Notes: a model not told the origin generated them from the sequence alone. Shown: positions 19,040 through 27,526, counted from the first letter of the stretch. The stretch: DNA of 64,000 nt from Burkholderiales bacterium (GCA_017307855.1 JAFKGD010000001.1:372001-436000); one strand, 5' to 3'. Numbers and translations are program-made.

Positions 19040-19912
19040 ATGACCGCACAGAAGACCATCACCGACGTCCGGCTCCCCACCCTGCTCGATTTCACCAGCG
19101 AATGCGCGGGCGACGGCCCCGCCGCATGGGAAGCGCGCGGACAGAACTTCCACGTCGCCTGGCACCGCGCCGGCACGGCAGCGCTCGCCGTGGGGACGCA
19201 GTCGGACGACGAGCTCATGCTGATCGTGCTCGGCGCTCCGGTTGGCATCGGCGGCGCCGGGCGCGCGCCGGTGGATGCTCCCGCACGCACCATCGCCATC
19301 CTGCCAGCGGGCCGCTGGCAGCTCACCCTGGCGCCCGGAGCCACCTGCGCCGTGCTGCGCTCGCTGCGCGGCACTGACGCGGCCGACACGCCGCGCAATG
19401 CGGCGGCCTATGCCATGCCCGACGCGCGCATTGCGCCTGTTGGCGCGCCCTACCGTGTACTGCGTGGCGGCGGCGACGTGCGGCTTCTGCCTATCGATCA
19501 GGTGCAGGCGTCGAAAGACAAGCCCCGCCTGAAGATGCTGCAGACGGCCACGATGTCGATCAACTGGGTGGAATACGACGGTCCGCGCGACCGCTCGGCG
19601 CTCAGCCCGCATTCGCACGCGAGCTTCGAGCAGGGCTCGCTGGGCCTTGCAGGCGATTTCGTGCACCACCTGCGCACGCCATGGGGGCCGGACGCCCGCC
19701 AGTGGCAGGACGACCGCCATGCCGCGCTCGGCTCGCCATCGCTGATGGTGGTGCCCGTCGGCCTCATCCATACCACCGAGGGCGTGAACGCGGGCCACCA
19801 CATCCTGATCGACATCTTCTCGCCGCCGCGCGCCGACTTCATCGCCAGCGGCTGGGTGTTCAACTCCGGGGAGTACGCGGCCCCCGCCGAGGACATCGCA
19901 GTGGCAGCCTGA
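19040..19912 (+). CDS. Cupin-like (possible bicupin) protein of unknown function
   Basis: 290 residues, last gene of the operon, 36 bp after the flavin-reductase-like gene. Residues 50-115 and 160-270 both look like beta-barrel halves; the second contains SPHSHASFEQGSLGL, DFVHHLRTPWG, GLIHTTEGVNAGHHILIDIFSPP, a His-rich pattern typical of cupins, followed by RADFIASGWVFNS. I do not recognise a characterised family. It may be an isomerase or a non-enzymatic cupin. It converges with the IclR gene. Confidence 0.6.
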   Translation: MTAQKTITDVRLPTLLDFTSECAGDGPAAWEARGQNFHVAWHRAGTAALAVGTQSDDELMLIVLGAPVGIGGAGRAPVDAPARTIAILPAGRWQLTLAPGATCAVLRSLRGTDAADTPRNAAAYAMPDARIAPVGAPYRVLRGGGDVRLLPIDQVQASKDKPRLKMLQTATMSINWVEYDGPRDRSALSPHSHASFEQGSLGLAGDFVHHLRTPWGPDARQWQDDRHAALGSPSLMVVPVGLIHTTEGVNAGHHILIDIFSPPRADFIASGWVFNSGEYAAPAEDIAVAA

Positions 19913-19926
19913 GAGCGCGCCCGCCC

Positions 19927-20709
19927 TCAGGCGACTGGGTCGGCCGGCAGCGCGATCAGCGCAGCGCGCGCGTGTGCGGCCACGGTCTGCAGCGGCGCGA
20001 GGTAACGCTCGACCGCCTCGCTGGCCGGCATGGTGGAGGAAAACCACGTGAGTCCGATCGCCCCCACGGCGCGGTTGGCGTCGAACACCGGCACGGCCAG
20101 CGTGTTGGACACGGGCCGGACCTTGGGATGCCGCAGCGCGTAGCCTTGCCGGCGCACCAGCTCCAGCGTCGCATCGAGTGCCTTGCGCTGGCGTGCCACG
20201 GCGTTCTCGGGGTCGCCCGACTGCAGGGCCATGCCGATCAGGATCTCGCGCTCGTCCGGATCGCAGAAGGCGAGGTAGGCCAAGCCCAGGCCCCGGGTCA
20301 CCAGGCTCAGGCGCATGTCGATGCTCGAGTGCAGCAGGGCCAGCGGCGAACGCGGCACGGTGCTGTAGCGGATGACGGCGGCGTCGCTGTCGGGCACGGC
20401 CAGCGCGACGGGCCATTTCACCTCGGCCGTAAGCGCATCCATCAGGGGCGCCAGCACCTCGACGATGCGCGGCTCGCTGTGGAATCCGCTGGCCAGCGCG
20501 CGCACGCGCGATGTCAGCATGTAGCCGCGGCGTGGCTCGTGGCGCACGTAGCCCTCGCCGGCCAATGTCTGAAGCAGGCGCACGAGCGAGGGCTTGGGGA
20601 TGCCGGTCTGACGGTGCAACTGCGCGATGCCGACGACGGGATAGGTATTCAGCGCCTCCAGCACTCGCAGGGTGCGCACCACGGCTTCCACAGGAGGAAA
20701 CGATGCCAT
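19927..20709 (-). CDS. IclR-family transcriptional regulator
   Basis: 260 residues. The N-terminal winged helix-turn-helix has IAQLHRQTGIPKPSLVRLLQTL (about 28-50), followed by a GAF-like effector domain from about 80 with SLVTRGLGLAYLAFCDPDE and the C-terminal AVGAIGLTWF. The family senses small aromatic or aliphatic acids and can activate or repress. It is 15 bp after the GntR gene on the same strand and convergent to the bicupin gene, so it probably controls one of the two neighbouring catabolic operons. Confidence 0.92.
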   Translation of the reverse strand: MASFPPVEAVVRTLRVLEALNTYPVVGIAQLHRQTGIPKPSLVRLLQTLAGEGYVRHEPRRGYMLTSRVRALASGFHSEPRIVEVLAPLMDALTAEVKWPVALAVPDSDAAVIRYSTVPRSPLALLHSSIDMRLSLVTRGLGLAYLAFCDPDEREILIGMALQSGDPENAVARQRKALDATLELVRRQGYALRHPKVRPVSNTLAVPVFDANRAVGAIGLTWFSSTMPASEAVERYLAPLQTVAAHARAALIALPADPVA

Positions 20710-20724
20710 GGCGTGCCGCCGCGC

Positions 20725-21447
20725 TCAGCCGCCCACTACCAGCCGCATGGCGGGCATGACCTGCTCGGTCTCGGCACGCCGCTCCAGCGCCATGCGCATG
20801 TTCATCTGGGCGACTTCGGTGTGTTCGATGGCCAGGGCCTGGGCCCGAGCGCCCTCGCCTGCTTTGAGGGCCGCGAACAGCATGTGGTGCTGACGATGCG
20901 CGTAGTGCATCCATTCGCGGTCCTGCTCCAGCGCCGACTGCATGGGCAGCATGGCCGATGCGGGCGCGAACGGCAGCTTGTCGTTGAGCTGCACGGCACG
21001 CTGCAGCGCCCGGTTGCCGCTGGCTTCGAGCAGCAGCGCATGGAAGCGGTCGTTCATGCTGGCGTAGTCGGCATAGCTCTCGTAAGTGAGCGGATTGGCT
21101 GCCAGGGCACGGTCGCCTTCGTCCAGGCAGGCTTGCAGTTGCGCCTGCAGCTGGCGCGAAACGCCGTGCTCGGCCACCAGGCGCGCGGCCATGCCTTCGA
21201 GGTGGCCGCGCACGGCGATGGCGTCGGCCACTTCCTGCGGCGTGTAGCGGCGCACCAGATAACCCACCGTCTCGTTCGCCTCCACCAGCCCTTCCTGCTC
21301 CAGCGCCATCAGCGCTGCGCGCACAGGCGTGCGCGAAGCACCCAGTCGCTCCCCGAGCTGGGCCTCGGCCAAGCGCTGGCCCGGCTCGAACTCACCCCTC
21401 AGGATCAGGTCCCGAAGTTGCATGAGGATTTTTTCTTGCAGGTTCAT
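20725..21447 (-). CDS. GntR-family (FadR/FCD subfamily) transcriptional regulator
   Basis: 240 residues. Winged helix-turn-helix at 8-70 (RLAEAQLGERLGASRTPVRAALMALEQEGLVE) and an all-helical FCD effector domain behind it, in which His and Asp residues usually coordinate a metal and bind a carboxylate. It is transcribed divergently from the Rieske oxygenase operon and a 16-bp palindrome lies 28 bp from its ATG (see 21475-21490), so it very likely represses that operon and itself until its ligand appears. Confidence 0.92.
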   Translation of the reverse strand: MNLQEKILMQLRDLILRGEFEPGQRLAEAQLGERLGASRTPVRAALMALEQEGLVEANETVGYLVRRYTPQEVADAIAVRGHLEGMAARLVAEHGVSRQLQAQLQACLDEGDRALAANPLTYESYADYASMNDRFHALLLEASGNRALQRAVQLNDKLPFAPASAMLPMQSALEQDREWMHYAHRQHHMLFAALKAGEGARAQALAIEHTEVAQMNMRMALERRAETEQVMPAMRLVVGG

Positions 21448-21474
21448 GGGAACGGAATGTACACTGAACCTACA

Positions 21475-21490
21475 AAACGGTATACCGTTT
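21475..21490. promoter_or_regulatory. Palindromic operator, candidate GntR/FCD site
   Basis: Perfect 16-bp palindrome AAACGGTATACCGTTT in the divergent promoter between the GntR gene and the Rieske oxygenase gene. A GTATAC core flanked by symmetric arms is usual for FCD-type GntR operators. TAC(A/T)-rich sequences just outside nearly extend the symmetry with a one-base offset. Confidence 0.75.
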
Positions 21491-21554
21491 GTAGACCCAC
21501 TCCGGTGGCCTGATGCCAGGGCGCGCCTGCCGCAGCCCCAACGAAAGTCTCGCG

Positions 21555-22946
21555 ATGAAAGCTGAACAGAACGAACTCATCACCCGTGTCGGCCCCGGCA
21601 CGGCCTGCGGCGCCGTGCTTCGTCAGTACTGGCAGCCCGTGGCGCTGGTGGACGAATTCGATCCGCGCCTGGATCCACGCATGGAAAAGCGCCCGGTCAA
21701 GGCCGTGCGCGTGATGGGCCAGAACTTCGTGCTGTTCAAGGACGGGCAGGGCCGCTGGGGCCTGCTCGACCGCGACTGCCCGCACCGCAACGCCGATCTG
21801 TCCTTCGGCCGCCGCGAGGAAGACGGTCTGCGCTGTCCCTTCCACGGCTGGAAGTTCGCAGTGGACGGCACCTGCCTGCAGACCCCCGCCGAGCCTGCCG
21901 GCAGCAAGCTGTGCGAGCGCGTGCGCCAGCGCGCCTACCCGGTCGTCGAGCGCGCCGGCGCCATCTGGGCCTGGCTCGGCGACGAAGGCGCCACGCCCCC
22001 GCCCTTCCCCGAGTTCGATGCCTTCGCCGCGCCCGCCACCCACAGCTTTGCCTTCAAGGGCCTGTGGAACGCCAACTGGCTGCAGGCTTTCGAGGTAGGT
22101 ATCGATCCGGCCCACCCCTCGTTCCTGCACCGCTTCCTGCAGGACGAAGCGCTCGAGCAGATCGGCGACAACGCGGCCGGCAAGCAGTTCCGCAGCGCCA
22201 GCGCGGGCAGCGCCGACGGCGAGCAGTGGCCGATGACGCGCATCATGCGCGAGTTCTGCCAGCCCGAGATCAGCCTGGAACACACGCCCTGGGGCATCCA
22301 GCTCACGGCCCTGCGCCCGATGACGGAGCAGCTCACGCACGTGCGCGTGACCAACGCCATCTTCCCCTCCACCTTCGTGATCCCGCTGTCGGAGACGATG
22401 ACCATCACGCAGATGCACGTGCCGGTGGATGACGAGAACACTTACTGGTATTCGTTCTTCACCAGCTTTGCCGGTCCGCTCGACAAGGAAGCCATGCGCG
22501 CGCAGCGCCAGCCTTTCATCGCCCTGCCCGACTACATCCCGGTTTCGGGCCGCCACAACAACTGGGGCTTCAATCCCGAAGAACAGATGAGCACCACCTA
22601 CCTCGGCATGGGCGAGGAGGACATCAACGTGCACGATCAATGGGCTGTTGAGAGCATGGGCCCGATCCAGGACCGCACCCGCGAACATCTGGGCACCAGC
22701 GACAAGGTCATCATGGCCAACCGCCGCGTGTTGCTGGCCGCGATCGAGAGCGTCGCCAAAGGCGGCACCGCCCCCGGCGTGGCCACGGCCGACACTGCCA
22801 CCCAGGTGAGCGGCGGCCCCGACACCGTGGACGGCATAGCACCCGCCGGTGAATGGGCCACGTGGTGGCACCAGCAGGTGGATGCCAAGCGCACCAACGC
22901 ACCCTGGATCGAGAAAGCCGCGCCCGGCGCAACCGAGACGGCATGA
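21555..22946 (+). CDS. Rieske [2Fe-2S] aromatic-ring oxygenase, alpha subunit (phthalate dioxygenase-like)
   Basis: 463 residues. The Rieske site is CPHRNADLS (Cys75, His77) with CPFHGW (Cys94, His97). The mononuclear iron site follows in NWLQAFEVGIDPAHPSFLH (Asp184, His187, His192). Size and spacing are those of the alpha-only phthalate 4,5-dioxygenase / vanillate demethylase group. It should mono- or dioxygenate or O/N-dealkylate an aromatic acid, fed by a ferredoxin or reductase. The ATG at 21555 was chosen because the upstream extension overlaps the operator region. First gene of an operon with a glutamine-synthetase-like gene and a ferredoxin. Confidence 0.93.
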   Translation: MKAEQNELITRVGPGTACGAVLRQYWQPVALVDEFDPRLDPRMEKRPVKAVRVMGQNFVLFKDGQGRWGLLDRDCPHRNADLSFGRREEDGLRCPFHGWKFAVDGTCLQTPAEPAGSKLCERVRQRAYPVVERAGAIWAWLGDEGATPPPFPEFDAFAAPATHSFAFKGLWNANWLQAFEVGIDPAHPSFLHRFLQDEALEQIGDNAAGKQFRSASAGSADGEQWPMTRIMREFCQPEISLEHTPWGIQLTALRPMTEQLTHVRVTNAIFPSTFVIPLSETMTITQMHVPVDDENTYWYSFFTSFAGPLDKEAMRAQRQPFIALPDYIPVSGRHNNWGFNPEEQMSTTYLGMGEEDINVHDQWAVESMGPIQDRTREHLGTSDKVIMANRRVLLAAIESVAKGGTAPGVATADTATQVSGGPDTVDGIAPAGEWATWWHQQVDAKRTNAPWIEKAAPGATETA

Positions 22947-22991
22947 GCGCCGCCCGCGCGGCCGAAGCAACCTTCCTCACGAATTTCCTAC

Positions 22992-24470
22992 ATGACATCG
23001 TTCGCTGAACGCTGCGGCATCCACGATGCCGCGCGCGAGCAGGCGCTCGTGCAGACCGCCGCCGCCATCGAGGCCAGCGGCGCCGAGCTGGTCCGCTTCA
23101 CCTGGTGCGACGTGCACGGCGTGCTGCGCGGCAAGACGCTGGTGGCTTCGGCCGCCGCCGCCGCCATGCGCGACGGCGTAGGCCTGGTGAGCACGCTGCT
23201 GCTCAAGGACACCTCGGACCGCACAGCGTTCAAGGTGTTCGAACCCGGTGGGGCGGCCGACCTGCCGGGCTTCGAGTTCGCCAGCAACGTGATGCTGGTG
23301 GCCGACCCGGCCAGCTGGCAGGAATTGCCCTGGACGGAATCGACAGGCTGGCTGCGCGCCCAGCCTTACATGCAGGATGGCACGCCTGTCGAGCTCGACA
23401 CGCGCCGTGTGCTGCAACGCGCGCTCGATCGCCTGGCCGCGGCCGGCTACGGCATGAAGTGCGGGCTGGAGGTCGAGTTCCACATCTACCGCATCGAGGA
23501 CACCGCGGCGCAGCTCGACCCCGAGCGGGCCGCCTGGCCCGGACTGCCGCCACGCGTGTCGATGATCCACCCCGGCTACAACATGCTGGCCGACGGCTGG
23601 TACGACATGGCCGAGCAGCCGCTACGCATCGTGCAGCGCACCGCGCAGGCCATGGGCCTGCCTTTGCTGTCGCTTGAAGTGGAGTTCGGTCCGAGCCAGG
23701 TCGAGGCCGTGTTCAACGTCACCGACGCACTGACGGCGGCGGACAACATGGTCACCTTCCGCAACGCCGTGCGGCAGGCGTTGCTGCGCGAGGGCTACCA
23801 CGCCACGTTCATGTGCCGCCCGCCGTTCCCGAACATCATGTCCAGCGGCTGGCACCTGCATCAGTCGCTGGTCGACCTGAAGACCGGGGCCAACGCTTTC
23901 CGCCGTGACATGCCCGCTGCGGGCAGCGTGCCGGCGTCAGCGCAGTACACGCTGTCGGCGCTGGGCGAACACTATCTGGCCGGCCTGTTGCGCCACGCAC
24001 GCGGCATGGCGGTGTTCTGCACGCCCACGGCCAACGGCTTCGGCCGCTTCCGCCCGAACGCGCTGGCGCCCCAGGCCGTGCTGTGGGGCCGCGACAACCG
24101 TGGCGCGATGCTGCGTGTGGTGGGCGACTGCGGCGACGGCGGCACGCGCATCGAGAACCGCATCGGCGAGCCCGCTGCCAATCCGTACCTGTACCTGGCC
24201 GCGCAGATCCATGCCGGGCTCGACGGTATCGAGCAACAGCTGGCCGCGCCCCCCGCCACCGACTCGCCCTACGGCGGCACGCATGAGATGCTGCCCACGA
24301 GCCTGGGCGCTGCGCTGGACGCGCTCAAAGCAGACGACGTGCTGTGCGAAGCCTTCGGCCGGCCATTCGTCAATTACTATGAGCGCCTCAAGCGCGCCGA
24401 ACTCGACCGCTTCGAGGCAGCCGAAGACAAGGACGATTTCCAGCGCCGCGAGTACTTCAGCCGTTTCTGA
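22992..24470 (+). CDS. Glutamine synthetase-family ligase (gamma-glutamyl-amide synthetase type)
   Basis: 492 residues. N-terminal beta-grasp part contains RFTWCDVHGVLRGKTL; the catalytic part shows GLEVEFHIYR (metal Glu pair), the ATP/metal segment SGWHLHQSL, NGFGRFRPNALAP and TRIENRIGEPAANPYLYLAA with its ENR motif. It lacks the NRSASIR-type signatures of housekeeping GlnA and resembles PuuA-like or aniline-pathway enzymes, which join glutamate to an amine with ATP. Placed between a Rieske oxygenase and a ferredoxin, it suggests that an amine, perhaps an aromatic one, is glutamylated before oxidation, as in aniline degradation. The substrate is inference. Confidence 0.88.
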   Translation: MTSFAERCGIHDAAREQALVQTAAAIEASGAELVRFTWCDVHGVLRGKTLVASAAAAAMRDGVGLVSTLLLKDTSDRTAFKVFEPGGAADLPGFEFASNVMLVADPASWQELPWTESTGWLRAQPYMQDGTPVELDTRRVLQRALDRLAAAGYGMKCGLEVEFHIYRIEDTAAQLDPERAAWPGLPPRVSMIHPGYNMLADGWYDMAEQPLRIVQRTAQAMGLPLLSLEVEFGPSQVEAVFNVTDALTAADNMVTFRNAVRQALLREGYHATFMCRPPFPNIMSSGWHLHQSLVDLKTGANAFRRDMPAAGSVPASAQYTLSALGEHYLAGLLRHARGMAVFCTPTANGFGRFRPNALAPQAVLWGRDNRGAMLRVVGDCGDGGTRIENRIGEPAANPYLYLAAQIHAGLDGIEQQLAAPPATDSPYGGTHEMLPTSLGAALDALKADDVLCEAFGRPFVNYYERLKRAELDRFEAAEDKDDFQRREYFSRF

Positions 24471-24516
24471 GGGCGCCACGGCGCCCGTGCTTTCCGACAC
24501 CGAACATTCCCGCCCC

Positions 24517-24840
24517 ATGATCACCATCCACCTCGTCGCCGCAGACGGCACCACCACCACGCTCGAAGGCAAGCCGGGCTTCAGCCTCATGGAAACCGCC
24601 GTGCACGCCAACGCCCCCGGCATCGAAGCCGACTGCGGTGGCCTGCTCACCTGCGCCACCTGCCACGTCATCGTGCGCGAACCGTTCGCCAGCCAGTTGC
24701 CCAAGGCGGCCGACGACGAGATCGCGATGCTCGACTTCACGGCCACCCCGGCCCGGCCCGGCAGCCGCCTGTCGTGCCAGATCCACCTGACCGAGGCCCT
24801 CGATGGCCTGACGGTAGACTTGCCCGCTTCGCAACACTGA
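24517..24840 (+). CDS. [2Fe-2S] ferredoxin, adrenodoxin/putidaredoxin type
   Basis: 107 residues. Cluster ligands are in DCGGLLTCATCHV (Cys-x5-Cys-x2-Cys) with the last Cys in SRLSCQIHL, the vertebrate/adrenodoxin-type pattern used for electron transfer to P450s and some Rieske oxygenases. The ATG at 24517 begins ITIHLVAADG directly; the longer open frame is read over the upstream gene. It follows the ligase by 46 bp and is the probable electron donor of the Rieske oxygenase. No dedicated ferredoxin reductase is in the cluster. Confidence 0.93.
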   Translation: MITIHLVAADGTTTTLEGKPGFSLMETAVHANAPGIEADCGGLLTCATCHVIVREPFASQLPKAADDEIAMLDFTATPARPGSRLSCQIHLTEALDGLTVDLPASQH

Positions 24841-24846
24841 AGACAA

Positions 24847-24860
24847 GCCCCTCGCGGGGC
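24847..24860 (+). other. Short intercistronic hairpin
   Basis: GCCCC-TCGC-GGGGC between the ferredoxin and ABM genes. There is no T-run, so it is more likely an mRNA stability element than a terminator. Confidence 0.35.
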
Positions 24861-24870
24861 GGCGCGCGCC

Positions 24871-25173
24871 ATGATCCTCGAACACGCAGACATCCGTATC
24901 GCACCGGGCCAGCAGGCCGCCTTCGAGGAAGCCATCCGGCGCGGCGTGGAAACCGTCATCTCCAAGGCCAAGGGCTTCATCGGCTACACCGTTCACCACG
25001 GCATCGAGACGCCCGAGCGCTATCTGCTGCAGATCCGCTGGCAGACGCTGGAGAACCACACGGTGGACTTCCGCGGCTCGGCAGCATTCGGCGAATGGCG
25101 TGCCATCGTCGGCCCGTTCTTCGCGGCACCGCCCACGGTGGAGCACTTCGAACTCACGACCGGCAGCCACTGA
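24871..25173 (+). CDS. ABM-domain (antibiotic biosynthesis monooxygenase-like) protein
   Basis: 100 residues with a single ferredoxin-like dimeric alpha/beta-barrel domain: ILEHADIRIAPGQQAAFEEAI, GFIGYTVHHGIETPERYLLQIRWQTLENHT and FRGSAAFGEW. Members are cofactor-free monooxygenases, heme-degrading enzymes or accessory proteins. It lies 30 bp after the ferredoxin in the same operon and ends before the convergent MarR gene. A role in oxidising a quinol-type intermediate is possible but unproven. Confidence 0.82.
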   Translation: MILEHADIRIAPGQQAAFEEAIRRGVETVISKAKGFIGYTVHHGIETPERYLLQIRWQTLENHTVDFRGSAAFGEWRAIVGPFFAAPPTVEHFELTTGSH

Positions 25174-25197
25174 AGGGCTGCGCGGGCCCTGCAGCCA

Positions 25198-25647
25198 TCA
25201 GTTGCGGGCCGCGGTCTCTTCGTGGCCGGACACCAGCTTGTCCAGCAGGTTCATGAGCTGATCGGCTTCGGGCCCGGACAGCGGTGACATGATCCGCTTC
25301 TGCGCGCGGCGCACCGCGCGCTTCATCGACTGCGCCACGGCTTCGCCTTCGGACGTGGCCCACAGCAGCTTGCGGCGGCGGTCGATGGTGTCGGGCTCTC
25401 GCCGCACCCAGCCCTTGGCTTCGAGTCGGGCGATGACCGACCCCGAAGTCGCCTCGTCGAACGCCACGCGCCGCGCCAGCGTGACCTGATCGGTGCCTGG
25501 CGCGGCAATCAGCACATGCAGCATGGCGAACTGCACCGGCGTGACATCGACGTCGGCTGTCTCCTCCATGAACAGGGCCACCGCCCATTGCTGCGCGCGC
25601 CTCATCAGGTAACCGGGCGCGCGCTCGAAATCGAAGCTTCTCGGCAT
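25198..25647 (-). CDS. MarR-family transcriptional regulator
   Basis: 149 residues. Winged helix-turn-helix in the centre (TDQVTLARRVAFDEATSGSVIARLEAKGWV), then the wing RREPDTIDRRRKLLWAT, with dimerisation helices at both ends. The family usually represses a divergent catabolic operon and is released by a phenolic ligand. It is divergent from the gentisate dioxygenase gene with a 120-bp spacer holding a large perfect inverted repeat (25708-25737), the probable operator. Confidence 0.92.
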   Translation of the reverse strand: MPRSFDFERAPGYLMRRAQQWAVALFMEETADVDVTPVQFAMLHVLIAAPGTDQVTLARRVAFDEATSGSVIARLEAKGWVRREPDTIDRRRKLLWATSEGEAVAQSMKRAVRRAQKRIMSPLSGPEADQLMNLLDKLVSGHEETAARN

Positions 25648-25707
25648 GCCCGCAGTGTGTGCGGCGCACCGCCGCGCGCCGAAGCGGGAATACCCTGTGC
25701 AAGGGCC

Positions 25708-25737
25708 CGGATTTGGTACGCATACTTACCAAATCCG
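25708..25737. promoter_or_regulatory. Large perfect inverted repeat, probable MarR operator
   Basis: Arms of 11 bp, CGGATTTGGTA (25708-25718) and TACCAAATCCG (25727-25737), separated by 8 bases, between the divergent marR and gentisate dioxygenase genes. The arm ends 29 bp before the dioxygenase ATG. Size and position fit a dimeric MarR site. Confidence 0.8.
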
Positions 25738-25766
25738 ATCTGAGCAGCCGTCGCCTGCCCCACGCC

Positions 25767-26822
25767 ATGAACGCCGAAATGCCATCCGCCACCGACGTGC
25801 GCCGCGCGCTCTACGACGACATGGCGCCGCACCACCTCACGCCGCTGTGGGAAGTGCTGCACGCCCTGGTTCCCCGCCAGCCCGCCAGTCCGTGCGTCGC
25901 TGCGCACTGGAAGTACGGCGAAGTGCGCCCCTTCCTCATGCGTGCCGGCGCGGCCATCACGGCCGAAGAGGCGGTGCGCCGCGTGCTCATCCTGGAAAAC
26001 CCGGCCCTGCGCGGCCAGTCGTGCATCACGCAGTCGCTCTATGCGGGGCTCCAGCTGATCCTGCCGGGCGAGCGGGCCCCCAGCCACCGCCACACGCAGA
26101 GCGCGCTGCGCTTCATCGTCGAAGGCACGGGCGCCTGGACGGCGGTGGACGGCGAGCGCGCCGTGATGCATCCGGGCGACTTCATCATCACGCCCAGCTG
26201 GGCCTGGCACGACCACGGCAGCGAAGCCGACGGACCGGTGGTGTGGCTTGACGGGCTGGATATCCCCATGCTGCGCTTCTTCGACGCCGGCTTCGCCGAG
26301 AACGGCAGCGGCGCGCAGCCCCAGGCGCACGCACCAGGCGCGAGCTTTGCTCGCTGGGGCCACAACATGGCGCCGGTGCGCCATCAGCCACCGTTCGGGC
26401 TGAGTTCGCCGATCTTCAGCTACCCCTATGACCGCAGCCGCGAGGCGCTGCATGCGCTGGAGCGCGACGAGCCCGTCGATGCCTGGGACGGCGTGAAGCT
26501 GCGCTACGTGAACCCGGCCACCGGAGGCTCGCCCATGCCCACCATGGCCACCTTCATGCAGCGGCTGCCGCCGGGCTTCGACGGCCGGCCCTTCCGGCAG
26601 ACCGACGGCGCGGTGTACAGCGTGGTCGAAGGCACCGGTACGGTGCATGTGTCGCAAGGGGACACGCAACAGGTGTTCGAGGTCGGGCCACGCGATCATT
26701 TCGTGATTCCCACGTGGCACACTGCGCGCTGGCAATCGGCAGATGGCTGCGTGCTATTCAGTTTTTCAGACCGCCCTGTGCAGCAGGCACTGGGCATCCA
26801 CAAGGAAGAAAGGTTGTCATGA
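25767..26822 (+). CDS. Gentisate 1,2-dioxygenase (bicupin ring-cleavage dioxygenase)
   Basis: 351 residues, the usual length. Two cupin domains: the N-terminal one has the iron ligands in APSHRHTQSALRF and the segment HPGDFIITPSWAWHDHG; the C-terminal one has FRQTDGAVYSVVEGTG and RDHFVIPTWHTARW. It opens the ring of gentisate (2,5-dihydroxybenzoate) or a substituted or aminated analogue (5-aminosalicylate, 1-hydroxy-2-naphthoate) to maleylpyruvate using Fe(II) and O2. The ATG at 25767 was chosen since earlier codons fall in the operator. ATGA overlap with the hydrolase gene. Confidence 0.93.
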   Translation: MNAEMPSATDVRRALYDDMAPHHLTPLWEVLHALVPRQPASPCVAAHWKYGEVRPFLMRAGAAITAEEAVRRVLILENPALRGQSCITQSLYAGLQLILPGERAPSHRHTQSALRFIVEGTGAWTAVDGERAVMHPGDFIITPSWAWHDHGSEADGPVVWLDGLDIPMLRFFDAGFAENGSGAQPQAHAPGASFARWGHNMAPVRHQPPFGLSSPIFSYPYDRSREALHALERDEPVDAWDGVKLRYVNPATGGSPMPTMATFMQRLPPGFDGRPFRQTDGAVYSVVEGTGTVHVSQGDTQQVFEVGPRDHFVIPTWHTARWQSADGCVLFSFSDRPVQQALGIHKEERLS

Positions 26823-27514
26823 GTTTCGTTTTCGATCCGGCACCGGCAGTTTCGGTGCCCGTCGTGGGCAGCGCGGCGCGCTTCCCGGTGCGCCGCGTGT
26901 ACTGCGTGGGCCGCAACTACGAAGAGCACGCCAAGGAGATGGGTTTCACCGGCCGCGAACCCCCCTTCTTCTTCCTCAAGCCGGCCGACGCCGTGGTCCC
27001 GGTGGATGCCGGTACCAACGCCCGCATCGCCTACCCCAGCCTGACGAAGAACCTGCATCACGAGATCGAGCTCGTGGTCGCCATCGGCACGGGTGGCCGG
27101 GACATCAAGGCGGCAGATGCGTTCAAGCACATCTACGGCTACGCCGTCGGCCTGGACATGACGCGCCGCGACCTGCAGAACGACATGAAGAAGCAGGGCC
27201 GCCCGTGGTGCATTGGCAAGGCGTTCGAGCAATCGGCGCCCATCGGCCCGATTACTCCTGCCGCGCAGGCCGGCGACATCGAGAAGGCCGAGATCTGGCT
27301 GCAGGTCAACGGCGCCGACCGCCAGCGCAGCCAGGTCTCCAAACTGATCTGGAACATCGCCGAGACCATCGAGCACCTGTCGGCCGCCTGGGAGCTGCAG
27401 CCCGGCGACCTCATCATGACCGGCACGCCCGAAGGCGTGGCGGCCGTGGTGCCCGGAGACACGCTCGAGGGCGGCGTCGCCGGCCTCGAGACGATCAAGG
27501 TGACAATCTCCTGA
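26819..27514 (+). CDS. Fumarylacetoacetate hydrolase family protein, probable fumarylpyruvate hydrolase
   Basis: 231 residues, one FAH domain. Motifs: VYCVGRNYEEHAKEMG, PFFFLKPADAVV, HHEIELVVAIG (metal-site Glu pair) and MTGTPEGVAAVVPGD. It closely fits NagK-type enzymes, which split fumarylpyruvate (or maleylpyruvate) into fumarate (maleate) and pyruvate. Coupled by ATGA to gentisate dioxygenase, so it is the second or third step of the gentisate route. The isomerase between them is not adjacent; maiA at 13411-14052 might do it. Confidence 0.92.
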   Translation: MSFVFDPAPAVSVPVVGSAARFPVRRVYCVGRNYEEHAKEMGFTGREPPFFFLKPADAVVPVDAGTNARIAYPSLTKNLHHEIELVVAIGTGGRDIKAADAFKHIYGYAVGLDMTRRDLQNDMKKQGRPWCIGKAFEQSAPIGPITPAAQAGDIEKAEIWLQVNGADRQRSQVSKLIWNIAETIEHLSAAWELQPGDLIMTGTPEGVAAVVPGDTLEGGVAGLETIKVTIS

Positions 27515-27526
27515 AAGCGTTGATGG

